In this document: positions 25,845-35,203 of the stretch, in pieces | Position numbering within the stretch: position 1 is the stretch's first letter | Layout of the letters: each line of letters begins with the position of its first letter | Source: Paludibacter sp. | GTDB taxonomy: Bacteria > Bacteroidota > Bacteroidia > Bacteroidales > Paludibacteraceae | DNA length: 64,000 bases | Direction of reading: 5' to 3' | NCBI GenBank assembly: GCA_031292575.1 | Contig: JARLGX010000011.1 | Span: 35,835-99,834, forward strand | Made by a program: the position numbers and the translations under genes | Notes under the pieces: generated by a model | Told to the model about the DNA's origin: nothing | The model's input: only the letters and a program-made list of their open reading frames with translations | Databases searched by the model: none

Positions 25845-28265
25845 TCATTTTTTAGCTTTTGCTTTTGTTGTTTTTGACGTTACTTTTGTCTTTGTTTTTG
25901 CTTCAGGCTTTGTTTTCTTTTCTGGTTTTGCAGCAGCTGCTTTACGTCCAAAAGGCTTCTTTTTATTGGCTGCCTCTGGTTGAGAGGCTATTAATTCCAA
26001 ACATTTTTCGTGGGTAAGAATTGTTGGATCTGTCCCCTTTGGAATTTTATAATTTATTTTATCGCAAGTAAAATATGGTCCGAAACGTCCGTTCAGTACC
26101 TGAATTTCGCCGTTTTCGCCAAGTGTTTGAATAATGCGATTCTTTTCAACTTCGCGTTTTTCCTCAATAATCTCAATGGCACGTTCTGTAGTCACATCCA
26201 TTGGATCATCGGTTTTTGGCAAAGAATAGAAAGACGCATCATGGCGAATGTACGGTCCGAAACGTCCAATAGCTACTGTCATTACCTTTCCTTCAAATTC
26301 GCCAAGTTGACGCGGCAATTTAAATAACTCAAGGGCTTCTTCCAGACTAATGCTCTCAATCGATTGTTCTTTTCGAAGAGAAGCAAATACAGGTTTATCT
26401 TCTTCGTCAACAGTTCCAATTTGAGCAAGTGGCCCATATTTTCCAATTTTTACCGAAAGTTGCCTGCCACTTTTAGGATCAATTCCCAAAATTCGCTCTC
26501 CTACCTGACGTTCAGAGTTTTTCATGGTATCTTCTACAATTGGGTGAAATCGTTTGTAGAATTTATCAATTGAAGCTGTCCATTTTATTTCACCATCCGC
26601 AATACTATCGAATTCTTTTTCAACATCGGCAGTGAAATTATAGTTCAAAATACCTGGAAAATATTCAGTTAAAAAATCATTTACAACGATACCAATATCT
26701 GTCGGAAAAAGTTTTGATTTTTCTGCTCCTGTATTTTCTTCTTTAATTTTATCAGTAATTTTACCTGCCTTTAATTTAAGTACGTTATATTCCCGCTTGT
26801 CTGCCGGTCTATCGCCTTTTTCAACATAAGAGCGGTTTTGGATCGTAGAAATTGTTGGAGCATACGTTGACGGTCTGCCTATTCCAAGTTCTTCCATTTT
26901 ACGAACTAAACTGGCCTCGCCATAACGTGGAGGTTTTTGAGAAAATCGTTCTTGGGCAATGATTTCTAAAGGTGAGAGTTTTTCTCCATTATTCATAATT
27001 GGCAATAACGATTCATTTTCTGTATCTGACTCATCGTCTGTCGATTCCATATAGACTTTCAGAAAACCATCAAATATAATTACTTCTCCAGAAGCTACAA
27101 ATTGCTGTTTAGTGCCGGAAATACGAATATAAATTGACGTTTTTTCTAATTCTGCATCAGCCATTTGCGAAGCAATTGTTCTTTTCCAAATAAGTTCATA
27201 GAGGCGTTTTTCCTGAGCCGTTCCTTCCACAGTGTGAACATTCATGTAACTTGGTCGAATTGCCTCGTGAGCTTCCTGCGCGCCTTTTGTTTTGGTGTTA
27301 AACTTGCGGGTGTGTACGTATTTCTGTCCGGCCATACTGATAATTTCAGCCTTTGAGGTTCCCAAAGCCAAATCGGACAAATTAACTGAGTCAGTACGCA
27401 TATAGGTTATTTTACCTGCTTCGTACAATCGCTGTGCAACCTGCATTGTTTGAGCTACAGAAAAACCCAACTTACGCGCAGCCTCTTGCTGCAAAGTAGA
27501 AGTGGTAAAAGGTGGTGCCGGAGATTTTTTGGCAGGTTTGGTAATAATATTATCAACGTTGAACTCCGCATTTTTGCATATTTCTAAAAAAGCAAATGCT
27601 TCGTCTTTGGAGGCGAAGCGTTGCGATAATTCAGCTTTCAATTCAACGGGTATTCCATTTTTATCAACAGACGTAAATACTGCATTCACGCGATATGAAG
27701 CTTCTGGCACAAACTGGTTAATTTCACGCTCACGCTCCACAATCAAACGAACTGCGACAGACTGGACACGCCCTGCAGAAAGAGATGGGCGGACTTTGCG
27801 CCACAAGATTGGCGATAATTCAAAACCAACAATTCGATCCAATACCCTGCGGGCTTGTTGTGCATCAACCAAATTTATATCAATATTTCGGGGTGTTTCA
27901 ATCGCATGAAGTATAGCCTCTTTTGTGATTTCATGAAATACAATGCGGCGTGTATTTTCTTTTTTAAGTTTTAGTTCTTCGTATAAGTGCCACGCAATAG
28001 CCTCTCCTTCACGGTCCTCATCGGAAGCGAGCCAAACAATTTCTGCATCTTTACTTGCCTTTTTTAATTCAGAAACCAACTTTTTTTTATCTGTGGAAAC
28101 CACGTATTGCGGTTCGTAATTATTTTCAAAATCAATTCCAATTCCCTTATCCGCCAAATCACGGATATGCCCGAAACTAGACATTACATGGTATTCTGTA
28201 CCAAGAAATTTTTCAATTGTTTTAGCTTTAGCCGGTGATTCTACAATAACAAGATTTTTTGACAT
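25845..28265 (-). CDS. topA: DNA topoisomerase I
   Basis: A type IA topoisomerase that relaxes negative supercoils by passing single strands. 806 residues. The N-terminal TOPRIM domain opens with KNLVIVESPAKAKTIEKFLG. The acidic DxDxE-type cluster is in LASDEDREGEA. The active-site tyrosine is Y288 in KITYMRTDS. The C-terminus carries repeats of the topoisomerase C-terminal type (RFGPYIRH, RFGPYFTC) instead of zinc ribbons, followed by a very Lys/Ala-rich basic tail of about 45 residues that probably adds DNA affinity. A TTTG-N22-TATTTTGC pair at 28393-28426 on this strand may be its promoter. Confidence 0.96.
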   Translation of the reverse strand: MSKNLVIVESPAKAKTIEKFLGTEYHVMSSFGHIRDLADKGIGIDFENNYEPQYVVSTDKKKLVSELKKASKDAEIVWLASDEDREGEAIAWHLYEELKLKKENTRRIVFHEITKEAILHAIETPRNIDINLVDAQQARRVLDRIVGFELSPILWRKVRPSLSAGRVQSVAVRLIVEREREINQFVPEASYRVNAVFTSVDKNGIPVELKAELSQRFASKDEAFAFLEICKNAEFNVDNIITKPAKKSPAPPFTTSTLQQEAARKLGFSVAQTMQVAQRLYEAGKITYMRTDSVNLSDLALGTSKAEIISMAGQKYVHTRKFNTKTKGAQEAHEAIRPSYMNVHTVEGTAQEKRLYELIWKRTIASQMADAELEKTSIYIRISGTKQQFVASGEVIIFDGFLKVYMESTDDESDTENESLLPIMNNGEKLSPLEIIAQERFSQKPPRYGEASLVRKMEELGIGRPSTYAPTISTIQNRSYVEKGDRPADKREYNVLKLKAGKITDKIKEENTGAEKSKLFPTDIGIVVNDFLTEYFPGILNYNFTADVEKEFDSIADGEIKWTASIDKFYKRFHPIVEDTMKNSERQVGERILGIDPKSGRQLSVKIGKYGPLAQIGTVDEEDKPVFASLRKEQSIESISLEEALELFKLPRQLGEFEGKVMTVAIGRFGPYIRHDASFYSLPKTDDPMDVTTERAIEIIEEKREVEKNRIIQTLGENGEIQVLNGRFGPYFTCDKINYKIPKGTDPTILTHEKCLELIASQPEAANKKKPFGRKAAAAKPEKKTKPEAKTKTKVTSKTTKAKAKK

Positions 28266-28546
28266 ACAGATTCGTTAGGAATTTATAATTAAAGTTTAAA
28301 TGCTTGTTTCATTCTTTCAAAATGAACAAACAATTCTATTAATCAACATTAAACATTTTACAATAGATGTATAAGGTTTTATGAATTTGGGTGCAAAATA
28401 ACAAAAACAAGTAGGTACGAGCCAAATTTTCAGTGTATTATTTTTGTTTTTTATTGTTTTTGGTCGAAAAATGGCAGTGAAAATCAGGAATTCATAGTTA
28501 TTTAGCACGTATTTGTAACTAAAATTTCCTCTTTTTTGAAAATAAA

Positions 28547-29737
28547 TTATTGCTTGTTCATCATGTTTAGTTCCTTCAGCAGTTTTTCCGATTCAGTTCC
28601 TTCCCAACCCAATTTTTTGGATAATTCTTTTGCTTTTATAGCCATTTGAGTTGCATCCAACTTATTGCCAAGCTTCAGATAAATCCTTGAACTAATGAGA
28701 TAAGTATCGTATTCTTCATCCAACGCTAACGCTCTTTGAGCCCAACCTTCGGCTTGTAACAAGGCTTTTGTATTGCTAATATTTTTCAAAAAATTATTGG
28801 CAATATCGCTGAGCAAATCTGGATTTCTCCATGCGTAAATTTGGGCTGATTGTACCGCAGTTACCTGATATGCTTTCCAATTATTTGTAGATTCGTAAAA
28901 TTTCAAATCAAAGGTAAAAACTAATGAATCTGTACTAAACGAATGAATTTGCAAAGCAATTTTTCGCTTTATCGGATAATTTATTGTATCAGTTAATTCA
29001 ATCAACGGATTAAGAAGATTGTTTACCTCAAAGTTTAATTTTCTCCTTACCCTTTCAGGTGAAGTTATGGCAACAAATTCTTTTTGATGCTTTATTACAA
29101 ACTGCAATTCGCGGGAATTTAAGTCTGAAACTCCGTTTGTTATGATTCGCCAGTTAATTTCAGAAAGTAATTGTTTATCACTTTGAGTATTAAAATATTG
29201 CTTTATAGCATTTGAAACATCCAATCCTGCTTTTTTGAGAGCCCTAATATAAAAATAGCAATTACTGGAATTTGATATATCCTTTTCAAACTCTTGCTTT
29301 AAAAAAGGTAATTGTTTCCGAGGTGTCAGCGCATTTTTTCCTTCTTCTATAAAAGCTGAAGGTTTAAATTCACCTTCAACCCGATAAACCATTTTTCCAG
29401 TTGGATTATAAAAAATAAAAGTTGGAAATGATCTGATTTTCAAGCTATCATTGAGCTTAATCCCATCTTCATTTTCCATATCCTGAGACACGCAAATAAA
29501 GTTTGTATTATAAAAATTTGCCACTTCAGTATTTATAAACACAGTACTTTTCATGTGTTTGCAATGCGGACACCATGTGGCATAACACCAAAGCATAACC
29601 GGCTTATTTTCCACTTTTGCTTTATCAAATGCCGCTTGTAAACCTTCTTCCGAAAAGGATATGGACGACTGTGAAAAAGCCATTTGCGCATTAACCAGTA
29701 AAAATAAAAGTACAAAATATCTAATAGTTTTACTCAT
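28547..29737 (-). CDS. Periplasmic thioredoxin-fold protein with helical C-terminal region
   Basis: 396 residues with a signal peptide ending near AFSQ. A thioredoxin domain (about 28-135) holds the redox motif W55-CPHC (C56, C59). The proline of the cis-Pro loop is in SFPTFIFYNP. The remaining 260 residues are helical and include a TPR-like segment (about 330-390, with WAQRALALDEEYDTYLISSRIYLKLGNKLDA). The family is common in Bacteroidota and presumably reduces or isomerises disulfides in the periplasm; the substrate is unknown. Confidence 0.8.
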   Translation of the reverse strand: MSKTIRYFVLLFLLVNAQMAFSQSSISFSEEGLQAAFDKAKVENKPVMLWCYATWCPHCKHMKSTVFINTEVANFYNTNFICVSQDMENEDGIKLNDSLKIRSFPTFIFYNPTGKMVYRVEGEFKPSAFIEEGKNALTPRKQLPFLKQEFEKDISNSSNCYFYIRALKKAGLDVSNAIKQYFNTQSDKQLLSEINWRIITNGVSDLNSRELQFVIKHQKEFVAITSPERVRRKLNFEVNNLLNPLIELTDTINYPIKRKIALQIHSFSTDSLVFTFDLKFYESTNNWKAYQVTAVQSAQIYAWRNPDLLSDIANNFLKNISNTKALLQAEGWAQRALALDEEYDTYLISSRIYLKLGNKLDATQMAIKAKELSKKLGWEGTESEKLLKELNMMNKQ

Positions 29738-29830
29738 TTATTTGAAAAGTGATATTTGCGTTTTAAACAAAAAAACCGCTACATAAGTTTGCAACGGTTA
29801 AAAAGTTTACTCTAATAAATTATGTATTAA

Positions 29831-31525
29831 TTATTTTCCTTGTTCTTTAGCCCAACTATCTTTCAACGAAGCTGTACGGTTGAAAATCAGACTTTCTGGT
29901 TTTGAATCCAAATCCACATTAAAATATCCAATACGTTGAAATTGGAAATGATCCAAAGGTTTTGAATCTTTCAGAGAAGCTTCAACCCTGCAATTAGTCA
30001 ATACTTTCAACGAATCAGGATTCAATAAATCACGGAAATCACGTTCATCAGCTGAAGGGTTTTCAACGCTAAAAAGTCGGTCATACAAACGCACTTCGGC
30101 AGGCAAACAATGAGTTGCTGATACCCAGTGAAGTGTTCCTTTGACTTTCCGATTTGCTTCAGGCATTCCGCTCTTGGTCAATGGGTCATATTCGCAGTAA
30201 ATTTCTTGAATTAGTCCGTCTGAATCTTTTTTGTAATCGGTACACTTAACAATATAGGCACTTTTCAATCGTACTTCTTGTCCGGGAGTCATGCGGAAAA
30301 ACTTTTTAGGAGCTTCTTCCATAAAATCTTCCCTTTCTATATACAATTCTTTCGAAAATGCTATTTCACGCGTTCCGGCCGATTCATCTTCCGGATTGTT
30401 CACTGTTTCGAGCATTTCTACATGATTATCAGGATAATTTGTAATAATCAGTTTAACAGGATTAAGTACTGCATTTACACGGGTAGCTGTCTTGTTCAAA
30501 TTTTCGCGAACTGCATGTTCCAACAGTCCTACATCATTTTGTGCTTCGAATTTTGTATATCCGATTTTGTCAATAAAATTATGAATTGATTCAGGGGAAT
30601 AACCGCGGCGACGTAATCCACAAATAGTAGGCATCCGTGGATCGTCCCAACCACTTACTAAACCTTCTTGCACCAGTTGCAACATTTTTCGTTTGCTCAT
30701 CACCGTGTAAGTCAGGTTAAGCCGGTTAAATTCTATTTGTCGTGGTCTATAGTCCGAATCTTTAAACTGATCGATAAACCAATCGTAAAGAGGACGATGA
30801 ACCTCAAATTCCAGCGTACAAAGCGAATGTGTAACTCCTTCAAAATAATCCGATTGCCCGTGAGCATAATCGTACATTGGGTACGCTTTCCATGTCCATC
30901 CAGTGCGGTGATGTGGATGCGAATTAATAACACGATACATCAAGGGGTCACGGAAATGCATGTTGGAAGAAGCCATATCAATCTTGGCACGAAGCACCAT
31001 TGCTCCTTCGGGAACTTCTCCGCTATTCATTTTATTGAATAACTCTAAATTTTCTTCGATTGGCCGATTACGGTATGGGCTTTCAGTGCCGGGAACAGTT
31101 GGAGTACCTTTTTGTTTAGCTATGGTTTCAGCAGATTGTTCATCTATATAAGCTTTTCCTTGTTTTATGAGTTCTATAGCTAAATCCCAAAGTTGTTGAA
31201 AATAGTCTGAAGCGTAATATATGTTCTCCCATTGGTAACCAAGCCATTGAATGTCTTCCTGAATGGAATCTACATATTCAACATCTTCTTTAACCGGGTT
31301 TGTATCATCAAACCGTAGATTACAAACGCCGCCATAATTGTCTGCAACACCAAAATCGAGACAAATTGCTTTGGCATGACCAATATGCAGGTAACCATTT
31401 GGTTCCGGCGGAAAACGGGTTTGAATCCGTCCGTCGTTTTTGCCTTCTTTCAAATCTTGCTCTACAAAAGCTTCTATAAAATTCAAGCTTTTTTTAGGAG
31501 CTTCTTCGCTTTTTTCCACATCCAT
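29831..31525 (-). CDS. glnS: Glutaminyl-tRNA synthetase
   Basis: Charges tRNA-Gln directly with glutamine. 564 residues, class Ib. HIGH is at 47-50 in EPNGYLHIGHAKA, and MSKRK near residue 276 is the second signature. The C-terminal beta-barrel anticodon-binding domains run from about 345. The context ICLDFGVADNYGG and DDTNPVKEDVEYV is diagnostic for GlnRS rather than GltX. It is the last gene of the lipid A block on this strand. A 12-bp perfect inverted repeat lies in the 101-bp gap after lpxA. Confidence 0.96.
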   Translation of the reverse strand: MDVEKSEEAPKKSLNFIEAFVEQDLKEGKNDGRIQTRFPPEPNGYLHIGHAKAICLDFGVADNYGGVCNLRFDDTNPVKEDVEYVDSIQEDIQWLGYQWENIYYASDYFQQLWDLAIELIKQGKAYIDEQSAETIAKQKGTPTVPGTESPYRNRPIEENLELFNKMNSGEVPEGAMVLRAKIDMASSNMHFRDPLMYRVINSHPHHRTGWTWKAYPMYDYAHGQSDYFEGVTHSLCTLEFEVHRPLYDWFIDQFKDSDYRPRQIEFNRLNLTYTVMSKRKMLQLVQEGLVSGWDDPRMPTICGLRRRGYSPESIHNFIDKIGYTKFEAQNDVGLLEHAVRENLNKTATRVNAVLNPVKLIITNYPDNHVEMLETVNNPEDESAGTREIAFSKELYIEREDFMEEAPKKFFRMTPGQEVRLKSAYIVKCTDYKKDSDGLIQEIYCEYDPLTKSGMPEANRKVKGTLHWVSATHCLPAEVRLYDRLFSVENPSADERDFRDLLNPDSLKVLTNCRVEASLKDSKPLDHFQFQRIGYFNVDLDSKPESLIFNRTASLKDSWAKEQGK

Positions 31526-31552
31526 AATATGCTAATTGTTTGTTATAGGAAT

Positions 31553-31609
31553 TAAGAGGTAAGTATTTGATAGTAAAAGGTCCAACTAATAAATTTCACT
31601 TACCTCTTA
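31553..31609 (-). promoter_or_regulatory. Inverted repeat between lpxA and glnS
   Basis: TAAGAGGTAAGT (31553-31564) and ACTTACCTCTTA (31598-31609) are perfectly complementary 12-mers separated by 33 bases. It could be a terminator, an attenuator or a processing hairpin in the glnS leader. No T-run follows directly. Confidence 0.45.
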
Positions 31610-31626
31610 TGTCTCTTACTTCAGTT

Positions 31627-32406
31627 CTATTCAAAATATCCTTTTATAATTCCGCGTGGGGAGTTTTTAATAAATAGCAAAATTTCGTCTCGTTCTTTAG
31701 TAGCCGGAAGTTCAGCCTGAATACGTTCTATCGCATGCGTAGTGTTCATTCCAGACAGGTAAATATAACGATAAACATCTTGTATATCACGTATTTGCTC
31801 GTTCGTGTAACCGCGACGACGAAGCCCAATAGAGTTGATTCCGGCATACGAAAGCGGTTCACGACCAGCTGTAATAAACGGAGGTACATCTTTCCCTATT
31901 TTTGAACCACCCTGAACCATAACATGCGATCCGATTCGGGTGAACTGATGCACCAACGAGCCTCCACCGATAATGGCATAATCATCGATCTCCACTTCAC
32001 CAGCCAGTTGAGTGGCATTGGACATAATCACATTGTTTCCAACTACACAATCATGAGCCACATGGCAATATGCCATAAGCAGGCAATTGTCACCAATCAC
32101 TGTTTTGCCTTTTGCAGCCGTTCCACGATTAATTGTTACAAATTCACGAATGGTAGTGTTATCACCTATAATTGCTAATGTATCTTCACCTTTAAATTTT
32201 AAATCCTGTGGAACTGCCCCAATTACTGCTCCCGGGAAAATTGTGCAATTTTTACCAATCCGCACACCTTCCAAAATGGTTACGTTCGAACCTATTCTTG
32301 AGCCTTCACCGATAACAACATTTTTATCAATAGTAACAAATGGTTCGATTACAACTGATGGTGCTATTTTCGCATCCGGATGAATATAAGCTAAAGGTTG
32401 TTTCAT
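31627..32406 (-). CDS. lpxA: UDP-N-acetylglucosamine O-acyltransferase
   Basis: First enzyme of lipid A synthesis; transfers a 3-hydroxyacyl chain from ACP to UDP-GlcNAc. 259 residues of left-handed beta-helix hexapeptide repeats (IGEGSRIGSNVTILEGVRIG and so on). The catalytic histidine lies in AYCHVAHDC, and a helical C-terminal domain starts near 195. It follows lpxC/fabZ after 64 bp in the lpxD-lpxC/fabZ-lpxA order usual in Bacteroidota. Confidence 0.96.
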   Translation of the reverse strand: MKQPLAYIHPDAKIAPSVVIEPFVTIDKNVVIGEGSRIGSNVTILEGVRIGKNCTIFPGAVIGAVPQDLKFKGEDTLAIIGDNTTIREFVTINRGTAAKGKTVIGDNCLLMAYCHVAHDCVVGNNVIMSNATQLAGEVEIDDYAIIGGGSLVHQFTRIGSHVMVQGGSKIGKDVPPFITAGREPLSYAGINSIGLRRRGYTNEQIRDIQDVYRYIYLSGMNTTHAIERIQAELPATKERDEILLFIKNSPRGIIKGYFE

Positions 32407-32470
32407 TTTTCTAATTTTTCAGTTTTAATTTTATATAAGTCAACGTTATCAATGTACTTAGGCTTTTGTT

Positions 32471-33853
32471 TTATTTGTTTTTTACAATTTGAGCCATAAA
32501 CTCTGCTTCAGTAACAATTTTTCCACCTACAAAAGCACGTCCACGCATCAATGCACAACCTCGGCGTATTTCATCGGTCATTTCTAAATGAAAAACCAGC
32601 GTATCGCCCGGAACAACTTTTTGGCGGAATTTTACATTATCTATTTTCAAAAAATACGTAGAATAGCGATGAGCATCTTCCAAACCATGTAATACGAGTA
32701 AACCTCCTGTTTGCGCCATGGCTTCTACTATCAAAACTCCGGGCATAACAGGTTCTTCGGGGAAATGACCCATAAAAAATGTTTCATTTACAGTTACATT
32801 TTTCACACCAACGATTACTTTATCACGCATTTCGATAACTTTATCTACCATCAGAAAAGGCCAACGGTGAGGCAAAAGTTTGCGTATAGCATTCACATCC
32901 AATATCGCAGGAATGGTATCATCATAAATTGGAGCCTGAACTTCCTGTTTTTTAATTTCTTTACGAATAATCTTTGCAATATCCGTATTGATTTTATGAC
33001 CAGGATAGGTTGCAATAACTTTTCCTCGCAGAGGTTTTCCAATCAAAGCTAAATCGCCAATTACATCCAATAATTTATGTGTTGCAGGTTCATTGGCAAA
33101 TTTAATACCACCGTTCAAATAGCCCAATTTAGAAGCATCTTGATGAGGTTGACCCATTAAGTCGGCCAAATTATCAAAATCTAATTGTGGCATTTGTTTA
33201 TCGTAAATAACGATTGCATTTTTGAGATCTCCGCCTTTTATCAGATTCATCTTTACCAGAGGTTCTATTTCACGGACAAAAACAAAAGTTCGTGCACTCG
33301 AAACTTCCTTCACATAATTATCTAATGACGAAAGGCTTGCGAACTGGTTACTTAACACATTAGATTGAAAGCCAATATGAACATCAACACTGAAAGTATC
33401 GTCGGGAAGTATCACAATTTTTGCTCCTGTTTCAGGAACGCTATATTCTATTTTTTTTCGTACAATATAATAATCTTTTTCGGTAGTTTGCTCTTCTATT
33501 CCAGCATTTTGAATTCCTTCTACAAAATATTTTGCACTACCATCGAGTATTGGAAACTCAGGGGCATTTACTTCAAGCAGACAATTATCGACTCCTAAGG
33601 CATATAAAGCGGAAAGAACATGTTCAATTGTACTAACCTGCACTTCTCCTTTTTTAAGTACAGTTCCACGGGTAGTTTCTGTAACATATTCAGCTAATGC
33701 TTCTATTTCTGGTTGTTCCGCTAAATCAATTCGTTTGATTTTTATTCCATGATTATCCGGAGCGGGTAAAAAAGTCAGGGTAATTTCCAAACCGGAGTGT
33801 AAACCTTTTCCGGTGAGTGTAAATGCCTGTTTGATAGTGTTCTGTTTCGACAT
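32471..33853 (-). CDS. lpxC/fabZ: Fused UDP-3-O-acyl-GlcNAc deacetylase / 3-hydroxyacyl-ACP dehydratase
   Basis: 460 residues with two enzymes in one chain. Residues 1-300 are LpxC, the zinc deacetylase that commits lipid A synthesis; zinc ligands are in STIEHVLSAL and HKLLDVIGDLAL, with a further catalytic His in YPGHKINTD. Residues about 315-460 are FabZ; its active-site His is in LLPHRWPFLMVDKV, and GHFPEEPVMPGVLIVEAMAQ follows. The fusion ties hydroxyacyl-ACP use by lipid A synthesis to fatty acid elongation and is characteristic of Bacteroidota. Confidence 0.97.
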   Translation of the reverse strand: MSKQNTIKQAFTLTGKGLHSGLEITLTFLPAPDNHGIKIKRIDLAEQPEIEALAEYVTETTRGTVLKKGEVQVSTIEHVLSALYALGVDNCLLEVNAPEFPILDGSAKYFVEGIQNAGIEEQTTEKDYYIVRKKIEYSVPETGAKIVILPDDTFSVDVHIGFQSNVLSNQFASLSSLDNYVKEVSSARTFVFVREIEPLVKMNLIKGGDLKNAIVIYDKQMPQLDFDNLADLMGQPHQDASKLGYLNGGIKFANEPATHKLLDVIGDLALIGKPLRGKVIATYPGHKINTDIAKIIRKEIKKQEVQAPIYDDTIPAILDVNAIRKLLPHRWPFLMVDKVIEMRDKVIVGVKNVTVNETFFMGHFPEEPVMPGVLIVEAMAQTGGLLVLHGLEDAHRYSTYFLKIDNVKFRQKVVPGDTLVFHLEMTDEIRRGCALMRGRAFVGGKIVTEAEFMAQIVKNK

Positions 33854-33930
33854 GCTTTTTTTGGTTACAAGTTATGAATTAGTTATATCCAACTTGTTTT
33901 AAATTATTATTGATAAACTGAAATTGAAAA

Positions 33931-34974
33931 TTATTTCATCTTATTTTCTAATTCTTCTATTTTCTTTTGCATAGAATAAATCATTTTCTGAAGCTCAGGT
34001 AAATTTTTATATACAACTGAAGCTCTTTGAAAAGTCATGATAGGCACTGCTGGATAACCTTGCAGAGTTTGATTTGGTTTTTTGATAGAACTTGGTACTC
34101 CTGTTTGTGCACCAAAAATAGTTCCATCGGCTATATGTAAATGTCCAGCCAACCCAACTTGTCCGGCTAAAACGCATTGTCTTCCAAGTTTTGTTGACCC
34201 CGAAATACCTGTCTGGGCAGCTATAACCGTATTCATTCCAACTTCAACGTTATGAGCTATTTGTACTAAGTTATCAATTTTAACACCTTGACGAATAATA
34301 GTGCTGCCTAAAGTAGCTCTGTCAACAACTGAATTTGAGCCAATTTCAACATTGTCCTCTAAAACAACATTTCCCATTTGGGGAATTTTTTTGTAACTAC
34401 CATCGTCAGTTGGTGCAAAACCGAAACCATCCGACCCAATTACTGACCCTGAATGCAGTGTGCAATTATTTCCAATCACACAATTATAATAGATTTTTAC
34501 TCCAGAATACAAAATAACATTCTCTCCAAGTTGAGTACCATCTTCAATGCTACAATGAGCTTGCAGACTAACATTTTTTCCAATAGTAACATTTTCTCCG
34601 ACATATACAAATGGAGCAATATAAGCATTTTCACCAATGACTGCAGTCGGAGAAATAAAAGCTAAAGGTGAAATTCCAGTTTTTTTAGGTTTAGTCTGAT
34701 CAACTAATGTAAGCAATAATGCAAGCGATTGATAAGCATCATCTACCCTGATTAGAGTTGATTGGATTTCCTTTTCAGCTTGAAAGTCTTTATTTACAAG
34801 AATCACGCTCGCCTTACTTTCATATATAAATTGATTATATTTTGGGTTTGATAAAAAACTCAGCGTTCCGGGTCTGCCTTCTTCAATTTTGGAGAAATCA
34901 GATACCGTTACCGAAGGATTTCCTTGAATGTCACCTCCTAAAAAATCTGCAATTTGTTGAGCTGTAAACTCCAT
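33931..34974 (-). CDS. lpxD: UDP-3-O-(3-hydroxyacyl)glucosamine N-acyltransferase
   Basis: Adds the N-linked hydroxyacyl chain in the third step of lipid A synthesis. 347 residues: an N-terminal uridine-binding domain ([14 protein letters not shown], about 1-100), a long hexapeptide beta-helix with the catalytic-histidine segment [14 protein letters not shown], and a C-terminal coiled helix ([27 protein letters not shown]). It is the first gene of the lpx unit; a -7 element and a palindrome lie upstream. Confidence 0.96.
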   Translation of the reverse strand: MEFTAQQIADFLGGDIQGNPSVTVSDFSKIEEGRPGTLSFLSNPKYNQFIYESKASVILVNKDFQAEKEIQSTLIRVDDAYQSLALLLTLVDQTKPKKTGISPLAFISPTAVIGENAYIAPFVYVGENVTIGKNVSLQAHCSIEDGTQLGENVILYSGVKIYYNCVIGNNCTLHSGSVIGSDGFGFAPTDDGSYKKIPQMGNVVLEDNVEIGSNSVVDRATLGSTIIRQGVKIDNLVQIAHNVEVGMNTVIAAQTGISGSTKLGRQCVLAGQVGLAGHLHIADGTIFGAQTGVPSSIKKPNQTLQGYPAVPIMTFQRASVVYKNLPELQKMIYSMQKKIEELENKMK

Positions 34975-35091
34975 AAGTAATTAATAATTAATAACGAACA
35001 ATTAAATATTGAGCATCAATGCCAACCATTATAAATTTGAAGAACTCATTTTCCAATCAAATTCTTCTATAACTTATTAAAAAATTGGTTG

Positions 35092-35133
35092 CAAAAGTAC
35101 TAAACAATTTTCAATTGACCATATTTTGGTCAA
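35092..35133 (-). promoter_or_regulatory. lpxD promoter with overlapping palindrome
   Basis: TACTTTTG (complement of 35092-35099) is an exact -7 match 118 bp upstream of lpxD. In the place where the -33 element should be there is instead a palindrome, TTGACCA-N5-TGGTCAA (35115-35133), with the geometry of a transcription-factor operator. The regulator is unknown. Confidence 0.5.
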
Positions 35134-35203
35134 ATTAACTTGGAAAACAAGTATAGAAATCACCCCTGAAATGTGTAAAATAGATTAAAGTTTTGCAACG
35201 AGT

